Assembly (NCBI RefSeq): GCF_047495875.1
Contig: NC_092474.1
Coordinates: 6,651,001-6,715,000, forward strand
Reading direction: 5' to 3'
DNA length: 64,000 bases
Source of the DNA: Pithys albifrons albifrons
Lineage: Eukaryota > Chordata > Aves > Passeriformes > Thamnophilidae
Part shown: positions 22,801 through 32,301 of the stretch, piece after piece
How positions within the stretch are numbered: the stretch's first letter is position 1
Layout: each line of letters starts with the position of its first letter
Made by a program: the position numbers and the translations under genes
The notes under the pieces: generated by a model
What the model was told of the DNA's origin: nothing
Seen by the model: only the letters and a program-made list of their open reading frames with translations
Database searches by the model: none

Positions 22801-25800
22801 AAGTGCTGCTTCAACTTAATCATCCTGCAGGAATCAGAGGGTCTCTCCTTTCCACTGGAACACCCTTTGGGGCTGTAATGCTTCAGCTTGTGCATTCCCT
22901 TAGTTTGATTTGTACTTGGTCTGCTTTGACTCCTCTGGAACCTCAGCAAAGACAACAGGACAACGTGCATTTCTCCACCATTATTACCTTTCCCTGTGGG
23001 CACTGATGTCTCCCAGGAGCTGTTTTTCTGATGTTTAATGGCCAATTTAATGAGTATGTCATCTCCAAACTGAGGGGAAAGCACAGGGAATGCTGATTGT
23101 GGCAGCAAATCTACAGGTATTTTTCCACAGGCATCCAGAGGGACAGAGCTCAGCTGACACATCCCATACCTTGGAGCATGGTCTGTCCTGATGTCACTGA
23201 AATGTTTCTGCTTTAATATAAAAGGTCTTTTGGGAAAAGAGGTTTTCTGGCCCCTGCAAAAGCAAAGCTGCTTGTTTTGCATCTTTTTATCTCCACATCT
23301 CTCACACTGTTCAACACAACCTCACATGGGATGCTCTAACCCTGGGTTTGGGAATATCCAGGGGATCACCTCCAAGCTCTGCTGGTTTTTTGTAGTGGAA
23401 TTTCTTTTCTCTGCTATTTCTTTTCCTTTTTGTTTTGTGGTTTGGGTTTTTGGGGGGTTTGTTTGGGGTTTTTTGTTTGTTTTTGTTTATTTGTTTTGAG
23501 GTTTTTTAATCCTCTGGAAGTTTCCTTCCTTTTTCTTCTCTGGATGTTCTTTCCCTCTGAGTGTCAAATAATCTGGATGTAACTATTCTTCCTATTGTTA
23601 TCTGAATGAAGGAAAGATCCTGTAGGACCTGTTTTCTATCTGAATAAATCAGGGATATGTTCACTGGGAGCTTCCTTTATTACTAAATCTTTGTATTTTT
23701 TAAAGACATCAGTTCCCCTATAGAAGTTTGGGAGGACTCCAAGAGGGGACCAGGCAGCATTTGGTAATTTTAAGTGCACAAAACGGTGGGGAAACAACCA
23801 GAGATCAAAGCACTAAGAAAATAAGCTCAAGACATGTTTTCTACCCACCCAAAACCCAGACCATGCCCCAGCTTTAATCCTCGAGGCTTCTTTGCACATC
23901 AGACTTTACCCAAAGTGCCTCCCCCAACTCCCCTGAGGCAGCACTTGCTGTAGCAAAGCAAAGGTAAATGTGAGGAGCTGACAGATGCTCCTGTGGGGAG
24001 GAACAGCACAAACACTCAGGAGGAACAGGAAATGTTCCAACAAAGCTCAGCTGTTGGGAAACATCAGTTGGCTCAGCCTGAAATCCTCTAAACTAACACT
24101 TCAGGTTCAGACTTGTGCCAAATTTACAGCTGTGGAAAGCAAAAAGGAAGCCAAGTTGAGATGGGAATAATTCGTAAATGTTGTCAGAATGGCTCTTGTT
24201 TCTTGATAACCCAGACTGGGCAGAGAAAAACACCTGTAGGAGTCACTGAATCATCATCCAAAACCAGCCAGTGATGGACAACAAAAAGAAATTTAAAGTG
24301 ATTGAACTCATCCATTCAAGGTAACTTCTATTAAGTACATTTTAGAATCCAAAACCAGCCAGTTACCAACAACTGGAAGAAACTTAAAATAATTGAGCTG
24401 AGCCATTCAAGGTAACTCCTATTAAGTGCATTTTAGAATCCAAGTTAGCAGAAAAAAAATGGGCAGACTGAAATACTTTGGTGTAACAATCCCCACTCCA
24501 CACCCTGAGAACACACACTGAGATAATAAAGCTGAGCCACATCTGAAGTCCATTCTGGAATGCAACCTCAGCTCATGAGCTCCCAAATCTGCCCTTAAGG
24601 ACCTCGTTTTCCATTTAGCTGTTTCAGGAAGACTCCCAAGTGAGCCTTTGTCCAGCCTGAATTCACTGCTCTGCTGAACACTTTCAAGGTGGGATTCTCA
24701 GCACTTGTTTTCCCACATGTCCATAATCACCACAAAATATCCCACAATATCCAGCAGCAGCTGCTCCAAGCTGCCAGAACTGAGGAATTCTGCAGCATTT
24801 TAGTCACTGCAGCCCTGCAGTGGTACAAATCTTGTAGAAATCACAATTCTTACTTCAAAAACTACCCATGGAATGCATTTAGTGCAGGTTGTGGTAAAAA
24901 TCTTCTAAGAATCACAATTCTTAGCTCAAAATCTACCCAAGCATTTCTACCATGACAAGGTTTCTTCAAGGAAAACTTGATCACAGCCAATTGGTACTTT
25001 CAGATTGTTTTGCAAGTTGTAAATTTATTTTTTTCTTAGATCAGAAACACAAGCACAAATGGCCAGACTGGCACACGTCTCGTGGCTGTGACACTGCACT
25101 GTCACTTGGAGGGGAGGACACAACCCCCTAATCCAGCCTGTCCCCCTCCTGTGGAACACATTCCTGCACAGTGACTGCTCTCAGCATAAATACACCCAAA
25201 TCCACGGAACATTCCACTGGATTTTACCTCTGCTGGGGCAGGAACAGCCAAGCAAGTCACAGCAAGTGACAGGCAGGGCTTTCCCAACAACCAGGGCTTG
25301 AGGAGCACCCAGAATTTCTCAGTGCCACCCCAGCTCTGCAGTCCAAGGGCTGGACAGGAGCTGAGTGGCAGGGAATAAAATTATCAACAGATGAAAGGAT
25401 TATTCAGCCAAGTTTAGCATTATCTGCACTAACCTGGTGATTTAAGACACTTACACCTGAATTATGATTAGACTTGACAACAGAATGTGGGATCTACTAC
25501 AAATAATTAGCACAGGACTCCAAAGGGTTAAAAAACAGCAGAAAGAACCCTGTTCTCTTGAGCATTCCCATTCCTGAGTGGTTTCTGCTGGCACATAAAT
25601 TACAGATGTGCATCACCAACATGCTGCTGCCTCAAAACCTCAAACTACCATCTGATGACTCAAGAGGAATATTTAAGGCAGACAGAGGTAGTGGAGAGGA
25701 TGAGACACTAAGTGTAACTTGTCCTACTTAACAAACAGAATTTGGGACCTTATTATTATCAAACTGTGGCACTGAGGATGTGCTTTTTCTGTAATTTGCA

Positions 25801-28790
25801 CTAATTAGATACAGGAAAGTTACAGCGATGCCTTCACAGGTACCAGAGAATTTTCCCACCCCAGAAGAGCAAAGGAACAAAGAACTTGAGAAGGTCTCAC
25901 CAGGCCCTTGAGGAAAAGGCCAACAAGAGGTTAAACCCTGATAGTGTCTGGAGGACACCAGGGCTGGACTCTCTGCCAGAAATAGCCAGGGATAAAGGGT
26001 AAATCTTTGCTTCCATTGGCACTCCAAGAAAACACATCTCAGCCCAAATCCAGCTGTCAGCCAACCCCTGCCCTCACTTCACCTTTGTCTCCTGCTTCAA
26101 CTTAGCCCTGTGTTTTAAGCTCTCTTTGAACAGAAAGAGGAGTCAAGTTCTTCCTTAAAAATAAAATTTAAAAAATTTATCAATCCATCTTTACTGCTGA
26201 ATCATTTTCTGGTGGGCACTGCAGGATGAACAATAAAATCCATGAGATCCTTTTCTACACAATGTTCTTACAACAGCCCCAAAATGCCTCCTATGCCAGG
26301 AGACCTGTACCTGGCCAGGCTCTCACCTAATAGAGATTTTATAGTTATATTGCAAATAACAAGACATTGTACCTAAATAACAGTGAGACAATTCTTCAGC
26401 TTAGTAACACATGGAAGGAAATTGATCCTGGGATCAGATCTGTTACAGTGACCACAGATCTGGGGGCACACAAGGATCATTCCTGTTACATTTGAATGAT
26501 ATAGTCTTTAAATGAAGAATAGAGCACAAAAATGTACCACAAGCTTTCCACTGCCTTTTCCAACAAAGGCTGCTGCTCCAAGGCAGGGTTTCCCCTTTTG
26601 TTAAAGCATGTGTATCAATTAGTTATGAGAAATGCTCCACGCTCTACTGCATTGATCCAAATAAAAGGTTTACACCATAATTCTATGCTTATTGTTTAAA
26701 AAATACGTTCAACAAAGCTTAGCTCCCTTTTAAAAAGGTGAAATGATACATCAGCAGAAGCACCCAGGGTTCTGGATTTGGGAAGGGCAGCCAAGGACAG
26801 GGAATTCCTGGGTGAGCAGTGGCATTCTGTGACTGCTCCTGTCACTGCCCATCACCCCGAGGAACAATCGATCCCTGCACTGTTTGCTTGCACGGGACCT
26901 GCATGGAAAGCTCACACACTGTTCTCATTTAACACCTTTTCTTGGAGATATGGGAAGATAAGCCATGAGTATGTTGTTGGAATACTCAATGTTTTTTTAA
27001 AACATTATAGATTAAAACCCACCGAATTAACAATTTGGTGTTGGTGGTGCAAAGATCTTCCTACAGCAGAGGCTCCAGGAAACCAGAGCAGGAATTTACA
27101 TCACTTGGCCAAGGAACCAGCAGGAAAGGTTTGGATATCAGCAGGAGTTCAATCAATCAATTAATCAATCAATGAATCAATCAATCAATCAATCACTGAC
27201 AAGCAGAGCCAGAGGCTGCAAGGACACCTTACCAGAACTCGATCTCCAATCTTGAGCTCCCTCTCTCCTTTCTTGAGTGACCCAGCCTCAGAGAGGTTCG
27301 ATATGGACTCACTGGCAGTCTTGGAGAGGTTGCTCACATGGGAAGGAGCTGCGTGTTCCTTGGCAGCGAGGGGGGAGCTTTTCTGTGGAATTCCCGAGGG
27401 GGGAAGCGCGGCGGCGGCCGAAGACACGGCGCTGGCAGCCGATGTGGACGTCGGGGAGGTGGCTCTGGAGGGGTGAGAGGTCTGAGTACCGTTGGCTTCA
27501 TCTTCTGCCAAGACCTTCCTGGTCAGCTTGGACGGCCTGGTGAAAATCCCCCTCAGGGGCTCGCACTGGAAGTAGCGCACTCCGGCCACAGAGCCGTCGT
27601 TCTTGCCAATGGGCTCGTCCAGCACGATCCCTGCCCACTGCCCGGGCGCGAACTGCGTCTCCCCCAGGAACTGGATGTAGCCTGGCTTGTTCCCGTTCAC
27701 CCACACGCGCTCCCCGACCCGGAAATCGTCCACAAACTCCTCGGGGGGCTCGGCAGGGGCTGCGCTCGGGGCCTTCTCGCTGGGAGCCTTCTCTGCTGCA
27801 GCTGCAAGGAGGGACAGCGGGAATCAGAATCACAGACTCGGAATCACAGACTGTTCCGAGCTGGAAGGGACCCACAAGGATCACCAAGTCCAACTCTTCA
27901 GTCAATGGCCCACACAGGGAACTGAACCCATGACCTTGCCATTATTACAACCAAGTTTTAACCAACTGAGCTGATCTCAGTTTCACACTCCGAGACTCCA
28001 AAGGGTGCTCAGGTCACTCCCTGCTCAGGGTCAGTGCATTTGGAAAGGCATGGAGAGCACAATGCCAAGTTTTCCCAGGAAAACACTGTAAACTCTGGAA
28101 TACCATAACTCAAAATTAAGGTCAGAGACACTGAATGCATTTAATGAAGGTAAAAATCTTGTAAGAATCACAATTCTTACCTCAAAAACTACCCATTGAA
28201 TGCATTTAGTGCAAGTTTTGGTAAAAATCTTGTAAGAATTACAATTTTTACCTCAAAAATTACCCACTGAATGCATTTAGTGAAAGTTTCAATAAAAATC
28301 TTGTACAAATCACAATTCTTACTTCAAAAACTACCCACTGAATGCATTTAATGTAGGGTTTAGTATAAGTCTTGTAAGAATCACAATTCTTACCTCAAAA
28401 CTGCCCATTGAAGGCATTTAGTGCAAGTTTGGTATAAATCTTCTAAGAATCACAATTCTTAGCTCAAAAGCTACCCAAGCATTTCTACCATGACAAGGTG
28501 TCTTCAAGGAAAATCTGATCACAGCCAATTAGTAAATTCAGATTGTTTTGCAAGTTGTAAATTTATTTTTTCCTTAGATCAGAAACACAAGCAAAAATCC
28601 CTTGTTGTAATGAGTAAAAACAGTGTGTTCTCACAGCATCCAAGGTGCTTTTTGTTAGAAAATAAGGGGGAAATTCAGATATTTGGTATTCCTTACCAGC
28701 TGCAACAGGTGCAGGTGTTTTCAGCAATGTGCCCCCGTGCTTGATGGTCTTTGAAGGGGCCTTGAGGCCACTTGGCTTTAACATACTCAT
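915..28790 (-). CDS. CLIP1: CLIP1 (CLIP-170/restin), gene-level entry, residues 1-806
   Basis: CLIP-170 binds growing microtubule plus ends through two CAP-Gly domains and links them to cargo, dynein/dynactin and cortical factors in the cytoplasm. Nine coding exons join without a phase conflict into 2,418 nt (806 codons). Visible in order: CAP-Gly1 around residues 60-122 with GKNDG at 97-101; a Ser/Thr/Pro/Ala linker; CAP-Gly2 around 213-280 with GKNDG at 253-257; a second serine-rich stretch around 309-334; then continuous coiled coil from about residue 343. The C-terminal half of the coiled coil and the CCHC zinc knuckles known in the family lie beyond position 1. The start is the ATG at 28,790, whose [12 protein letters not shown] matches the known vertebrate N-terminus. 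Residue numbering runs nearly in step with human CLIP1, so identity is very secure. Confidence 0.97.
2894..3215. repeat. 31-32 bp minisatellite, split by a SINE
   Basis: Units of the form gctccttttatatcaattca followed by c(a/g)(g/t)(t)cccatttt recur with 31 bp spacing before the SINE (2,894 and 2,925) and 32 bp after it (3,109, 3,141, 3,173, 3,205). It lies in the CLIP1 intron between the 35-residue exon and the 945-nt exon. Confidence 0.8.
2950..3104 (-). mobile_element. tRNA-Ile-headed SINE with CR1-like tail (TguSINE1-like)
   Basis: Read on the minus strand, the element opens with a tRNA-like head: box A-like AGCTCAGTTGG, then GCCAAGGTC, then box B-like GGTTCAATCC. It continues into a CR1-type tail (TTGGACTCGATGATC..., GGGTCCCTTCCAACTC) and ends with ATTCTGTG-type repeats. 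This head/tail pairing is the songbird SINE design. A short catttc match flanks both ends and may be the target-site duplication. Confidence 0.8.
3424..3528 (-). CDS. CLIP1: CLIP1 exon 9, 35-residue exon (457-491), probably alternatively spliced
   Basis: 105 nt from acceptor CTAACAG to donor AGG|GTAATGG, phase 0 at both ends, encoding [20 protein letters not shown] followed by [15 protein letters not shown]. From memory, the exactly corresponding residues 457-491 are skipped in some human isoforms, and chicken CLIP-170 variants with 11- and 35-residue insertions have been described. The exon is intact here; whether it is skipped in this species cannot be seen. Confidence 0.93.
7693..7753 (-). 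CDS. CLIP1: CLIP1 exon 8, coiled coil (residues 436-456)
   Basis: 61 nt from acceptor CCCACAG to donor GAG|GTAAAAC, encoding [20 protein letters not shown]. It ends in phase 0 directly before the alternative 35-residue exon, so skipping that exon keeps the frame. Confidence 0.95.
9496..9599 (-). CDS. CLIP1: CLIP1 exon 7, coiled coil (residues 402-435)
   Basis: 104 nt from acceptor TTGCTCAG to donor AAAAG|GTACCC. It encodes [20 protein letters not shown] and then [14 protein letters not shown], a near match to the human coiled coil. Phase 0 in and phase 2 out, completed as Arg by the first base of exon 8. Confidence 0.95.
9640..10592. repeat. Long AT-rich low-complexity block with a 76-bp tandem duplication
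   Basis: About 950 bp of nearly pure A/T with TATA-rich microsatellite character, filling most of the CLIP1 intron between exons 6 and 7. At its end, 10,441-10,516 is repeated in tandem at 10,517-10,592 with few differences. No gene is visible. Confidence 0.85.
10663..10860 (-). CDS. CLIP1: CLIP1 exon 6, start of coiled coil (residues 336-401)
   Basis: 198 nt, phase 0 at both ends, from acceptor GGTGCAG to donor CGG|GTGAGG. It begins [20 protein letters not shown] and runs into heptad-rich sequence ending VRDGHDR. The open frame continues upstream into a 41-bp minisatellite, but that part is intron; the true boundary is set by the family sequence and the acceptor. Confidence 0.95.
10879..11175. 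repeat. 41-bp minisatellite, about 7 copies, beside CLIP1 exon 6 acceptor
   Basis: The motif gagtccagggagagggacag followed by ggacatctccac recurs at 41-bp spacing (10,889, 10,930, 10,971 and onwards) with a few variants. On the transcribed strand each unit reads as a pyrimidine tract followed by CTGGACTCAG, so it resembles a 3' splice site. Confidence 0.9.
12670..13018 (+). mobile_element. CR1 LINE 3' fragment with a perfect palindrome
   Basis: Typical CR1 3' sequence (gccaggtgggggttggtctc, tgccaggggaggtttgggtt, ggcattggaatgggttg, catccctggaggtgtctaag) ending in ggttggactgatgatctc and attctgtgattcc. No reverse transcriptase frame is present, as in most 5'-truncated copies. Inserted antisense to CLIP1 in the intron after exon 5. 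Confidence 0.88.
12884..12962. repeat. Perfect inverted repeat, 38-bp arms, 3-nt loop, inside CR1
   Basis: Positions 12,884-12,921 are the exact reverse complement of 12,925-12,962, with loop tct. It replaces the short gtggcactgagtgcca hairpin seen in the ordinary CR1 copies of this window and has a near-identical partner at 58,999-59,079. Confidence 0.95.
13160..13376 (-). CDS. CLIP1: CLIP1 exon 5, end of CAP-Gly2 and serine-rich linker (residues 263-335)
   Basis: 217 nt from acceptor TTCTGCAG to donor CTA|GTAAGC. It encodes [20 protein letters not shown], closing CAP-Gly2, and then a basic and serine-rich stretch ([14 protein letters not shown]...). In mammals this linker is a phosphorylation-regulated microtubule contact. 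Here it has the same length class and spacing. Confidence 0.95.
13490..14175. repeat. 24-bp minisatellite in CLIP1 intron 4, sense AATAAA-rich
   Basis: About 28 units related to aaagatcaggagcctgaatt plus a short T/A run. Core units at 13,770-13,950 are nearly identical; flanking ones vary (gaatttatt, gaaggtatt). 24 bp keeps long frames open on both strands, which gives spurious 188-189 codon ORFs. Thirteen units contain tttatt, i.e. AATAAA on the CLIP1 transcript. Confidence 0.92.
15071..15195 (-). CDS. CLIP1: CLIP1 exon 4, CAP-Gly domain 2 core (residues 222-262)
   Basis: A 125-nt exon between acceptor TTGCTTTAG and donor CAAG|GTGGGT. It reads [17 protein letters not shown], then the tryptophan-containing [10 protein letters not shown] and GKNDGAVAG, the microtubule/EB-binding groove of the second CAP-Gly domain. 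Phase 0 in, phase 2 out, fitting both neighbours exactly. Confidence 0.95.
23390..23510. repeat. G/T-rich simple sequence
   Basis: A run of T with GGTTTG/GTTTGTTT motifs, including ttttggggggtttg. It is low complexity and has no coding content. Confidence 0.7.
24258..24441. repeat. 91-bp tandem duplication, two copies
   Basis: The segment starting ccaaaaccagcca and ending in cattttagaat (24,258-24,348) is repeated directly at 24,349-24,441 with scattered substitutions, mainly in the first half. It is intronic in CLIP1. Confidence 0.85.
24822..25054 (+). repeat. Direct repeat copy 1 (partner 28,148-28,591)
   Basis: Two 71-bp-type units (cttgtagaaatcacaattct..., cttctaagaatcacaattct...) are followed by a unique tail from agcatttctaccatgacaag to cagaaacacaagc. 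The tail is about 93% identical by eye to 28,479-28,591, at an offset of 3,538 bp. The two copies flank the CAP-Gly1 exon. Confidence 0.88.
27149..27197. repeat. (TCAA)n microsatellite beside CLIP1 exon 3 donor
   Basis: A nearly pure tcaa tetranucleotide run with a few ttaa/tgaa variants, starting about 36 bp downstream (in transcript sense) of the donor at 27,232. Confidence 0.9.
27233..27801 (-). CDS. CLIP1: CLIP1 exon 3, CAP-Gly domain 1 (residues 32-221)
   Basis: This 569-nt exon encodes the acidic lead-in ([15 protein letters not shown]), the whole first CAP-Gly domain with [17 protein letters not shown] and RYFQCEP signatures, a Ser/Thr/Ala/Pro linker, and the first strand of CAP-Gly2 (ELKIGDRVL). 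The donor is CTG|GTAAGG. The acceptor region reads CAG CTGCAG CAG, giving three possible in-frame acceptors (27,801, 27,795, 27,792) that would change the alanine count only. A SINE ends about 20 bp upstream of the acceptor and a TCAA microsatellite starts about 37 bp after the donor. Confidence 0.96.
27822..27985 (-). mobile_element. tRNA-Ile-headed SINE next to the CAP-Gly1 exon acceptor
   Basis: Same head and tail as the copy at 2,950: minus-strand AGCTCAGTTGGTTAAAAC, GGTTCAGTTCCC and GGGTCCCTTCCAGCTCGGAA, ending in two ATTC(T/C)G-type repeats. The 3' end abuts the pyrimidine tract of the CLIP1 exon 3 acceptor (AG at 27,803-27,802). The orientation is the same as CLIP1 transcription. Confidence 0.82.
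28148..28591 (+). repeat. 71-bp tandem array plus tail, direct repeat copy 2
   Basis: About five units of ~71 bp (anchor atcttgtaagaatcacaatt at about 28,157, 28,228, 28,299, 28,370, 28,439) run into the same unique tail as at 24,940-25,054. The array ends about 105 bp from the donor of the CLIP1 start-codon exon. Confidence 0.88.
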
Positions 28791-28822
28791 CTTTCTCCAA
28801 TCCCAGTGTTGCTCCCCCTCGT
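28697..28822 (-). CDS. CLIP1: CLIP1 exon 2, start codon and residues 1-31
   Basis: Coding begins at ATG 28,790 and runs to the donor G|GTAAGG after 28,697 (phase 1). The peptide is basic and Ser/Thr-Pro rich, as in other CLIP-170 N-termini. The proposed acceptor GCTGCAG after 28,823 leaves about 32 nt of 5' UTR in this exon; its pyrimidine tract is weak, so the upstream edge is less certain than the coding part. Confidence 0.88.
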
Positions 28823-31371
28823 CTGCAGCAACTATCTTTTCCCAAACATGGAGAAAATATATTCTTCAAGCTTTTTCAGCTCTGGAATAAACCTAGATAT
28901 AAAAATAGTAGACATGAAACAAGAAGTCAGTATTTTAACTCATGCAGAAGGAATTTATATATATTTAAAGTTTGTGTATGAAATGCACTATAAAAGCTGC
29001 TTTACAATAACAACCAGAAGTGTTTCTAATTCTTTTGAAGGTCATTTCCTACTGAAACACACCAAGACTGAACTGAAAGCATCAAAATAACTCACTTTGC
29101 TGAATGCTGCTGTTCTCATGTTGAGATTTAAACCAAAGGGGTATTTTGAGAAGGAAAATCAAAGCCCTTACCAGCATAACTAACATTACACACAGATCTA
29201 ATCACTCCACACACATGACTGTTTTAAGTCACATTTTTCAAGTGTTGCAACATCCCAGGAAAACCAGCCTGGGAGCGGAGAACAAACTGCAAGGGAAATC
29301 AAGAGAACCAGGACTTTCAGGACAAAAAGAGCAAGGTTTTATGTAAGCTGAAGCTGATCAAGAGCTGGATGATGACAAGTGGAAAGCAAACACCAGCTCA
29401 GATCACAAGATCCTCTGGCTCCCAGTCCCCAGCAGTGCCTCAGCTCCGGGAGGGGGGACTCTGCCCAACACTGCTCTGACCTGAAACCAGCTAAAAGCTT
29501 TCCAAGGAACTCTGTGCTGCCACACAAGCATCTTCCTTCTGCTCACAGAAACTCCAGAAAGGCTTTTTTCACCTCTAATGAAAAATCTCTCTTTTTTCCT
29601 CACTGTGAATTCAAAGCTGAACTTCGAGGCGACTGTTCTGCCCCATCTTCAAAAGCATCACCTGTTGTGCAGGAGCAGCTTGGCTGTTTGCTGAGTTTTC
29701 TGAGAGACACTGCCAGGGCAGCAAAGCCACTGAAACAGCACCTGAACAAAGACCTGCAGGCAAAAAGGAACACTTTGCTCAAGTGTTTGCTCAGAACATG
29801 CCAAACAAGAACTACAAAGCAGGTCTCAGTCCTGCCCTTTGCTCAGCATTTTGGCACCTGTCAGAACACAAAGCTGGGCAGCTGCACAATTCCCAGAGCA
29901 TCATTCCCAGTGCCCAGACTGGGAGCACAGGGTGGGTAAAGGCAAAGTAAACCTGACTGAAGGACACACAGCTCTGCTCCAAAAAAGACCAAGGGGATAA
30001 GCCCAGCCTGTCTTTACTGCCAGTCTAAGTCTCACCCCTCACATATTTTGTTCCTCAAAATCAATTCCCTGTGAAGAGGAGATGTCAGGCACAGCTGCTT
30101 TGTGAACCTCAACACCAAAGTGAAACATTTCCTATGCTATTTCAACACCTGACACACCAAATTCAAGGCATTTTCTGAGGCTGCAATAGCGTTATCCTTA
30201 AAAAAACATGAATTACCACCTTGCATGCTTTGTGTCTGTCTACAGGCTCAGCTCTGCTCCATGAAAATGATGAAACAGCACCGTGAAGATTTCTGAGGAT
30301 GTCTCCCAGTGTTGCCAGAGATTTGTCACCCCTTCAGCTACACTGAGGAGAAAAACTCCTCTATTATTCTGGCATTTTGTATCCCAATCCAATCTTCAGG
30401 TGGGAGTGCTACCAAACCTGTCCTTCCCCAGGCTGCAGGTCCTGGTCCCTCCAAACCAGGATCTCCATTCCTTCCCTACAGTCAACACATCCAAATCCAG
30501 GGGAACAGCAAAATTGCAGGATTTGGTACAAATACAGACTCATCAAGGTCAGGTCTTTTGAGCTCCCAATCTTTTCTATCAGTGCCAAACACCCACCTGA
30601 TGGAAATTTGGTCCCCCTTAAGGAAGATTAAGGCAGGGAGCTGGAACTCTCCTGGAACACTCTGCCATTCTTTTCCATTCTCTTTTTTTTTTTTTCCCAA
30701 AAAGACCATTCCAGCACCACACAGGTTGTAACCACCTACACTATGCAAGGACAGGTATACATAAAAAATCCCATACACTCAATTATCACCAAAATTACAT
30801 TTTTCTACTTTCAGGCAGTTATTTATTAATAGATGCTTAACAAACCTCTGCTCAACAGAAAGTTAGAAGGCTCTAACACTGCATTTCTTGGCTCAGGGAA
30901 CTCATTCATGTTTTAATCCTGCTGTCCCAGTCATGGGTTATATATTTGCTGTGTCATTTGCTTTTCTCAACACACAGGCCCTTCATCTGGGCCAGGAGTA
31001 ACACAATCCCTCGTGCCCTGGTTTCAGAGTTACTGAAATTGTAGCTTAATTCAAACAAAATAAAAGCTAAAATTACAGCCAGCACATTTTGGTGGATGCC
31101 TCCCCCACTGCAATGGTTAAAATGCAACTTTTGGTCTCAGGGAAGGACCTTCATTGCCTCATGGAACTCATGGAACAGAGAGAACATAAATCTGCATCAA
31201 GTGACTTTAAGGATTACACACTCCAGCATTTCCCAACAGGCTCCAGATGTCAATGATCTCATTTTGGTTCAGGCAGAACAGCTCCCTACTTGTCCCCACT
31301 CCTCTCTCCTTCCTTGAATCTGTCTCAGCTCTTCTGAAAAAGGATCCTTATAATGAAGAGGCAAAAATATT

Positions 31372-31620
31372 CATAAAATCACAGAATCATAGAATGGATT
31401 GGGTTGGAAAAGATCTCCAAGATCATCCAGTCCAATCCTTGGTCCAACTCCAGTCCCTTTACCAGATCATGGCACTCAGTGCCACAGCCAATCTCAGTTT
31501 AAAAACCTCCAGGGATGGGGAATCCACCCCCTCTCTGGGCAGCCCATTCCAACGCCTGAGCACTCTCTCTGCAAAGAAGTTTTTTCTGATCTCCAACTTC
31601 AATTTCCCCTGGCAGAGTGT
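31372..31620 (-). mobile_element. CR1 LINE 3' fragment
   Basis: The plus strand shows the reverse complement of a CR1 end: cacagaatcatagaatggat, ggttggaaaagatctccaag, ccagatcatggcactcagtg, ctccagggatggggaatcca and gaagttttttctgatctcca. The copy is truncated at its 5' side and is in the same orientation as CLIP1. Confidence 0.9.
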
Positions 31621-32195
31621 CCTGAGTTCAGAGAAAGGAACATGGAATCCTGAACCTGGAACGTTTTCTCCTCTGGCCCATGAGTTACTCCAAGAGCTCT
31701 GACCCTTCCCAGTTACAAACACAACTCCTAAAATTATTGCAATCTTAAAACTAAAGCACATAAACATTTTCTGCATGACTCAGCTCTAATTCCTACTACA
31801 GCTCCCCAAAGTTGGATTTACAGTCTCCTGGGCTGTTATTGCACTGCTGTAAAACGTGAGTGTAGATATTTACAAAAGCATTTAATGCTTTCAATTGAAT
31901 TCATTCACACACAGCTTAAAAATACAGCCACAATTATCCCTTGAACAAAATCAAGGCCTCCTCATTGCACTGCTGTTTGTTTGCTGCCCCTTTAGGAATA
32001 TTTCTCTGTGTGCAAGAATGTGCCAGAGCACAGAGAGCAACTTCTGGAAGGTTCAGATGGGAAGAATTCATGCACAGACTGGGCCAGTGCCACCAGAATC
32101 CTTCCAGGAACAATTCTGGATGAGGTGGCACAGCAGAGGGATGAAGTGCAGAAAGCAAAAGCCTCACACACCCTCCCCAGACAGCATTTCCCACT

Positions 32196-32301
32196 GCTTT
32201 GTTTCCAAGGGGAACACAAGGATAGTCCTGCACTGCTCCATATTCCTTGCTTTGTTTCCAAGGGGAACACAAGGATAGTCCTGCACTGCTCCATATTCCA
32301 C
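32196..32301. repeat. 53-bp tandem duplication
   Basis: gctttgtttccaaggggaac through ctgctccatattcc is present twice in a row (32,196 and 32,249), almost identical, so it is recent. It is intronic in CLIP1. Confidence 0.9.

Larger units (their letters stand above)
15196..27232 (-). other. Large CLIP1 intron 3 (about 12 kb)
   Basis: Intron between the CAP-Gly1 exon and the CAP-Gly2 core exon. It contains a 91-bp tandem duplication at 24,258-24,441, a G/T-rich stretch at about 23,390-23,510, one copy of a direct repeat at 24,822-25,054 and a TCAA microsatellite near 27,150-27,197. I saw no coding exon, RNA gene or complete transposon in it. Confidence 0.8.

Noticed and set aside
24822..28591. 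LTR retrotransposon with 3.5 kb between direct repeats
   Set aside because: The interval contains a conserved CLIP1 exon and no gag/pol frames. The repeats lack TG...CA ends and contain an internal 71-bp tandem array of different copy number.
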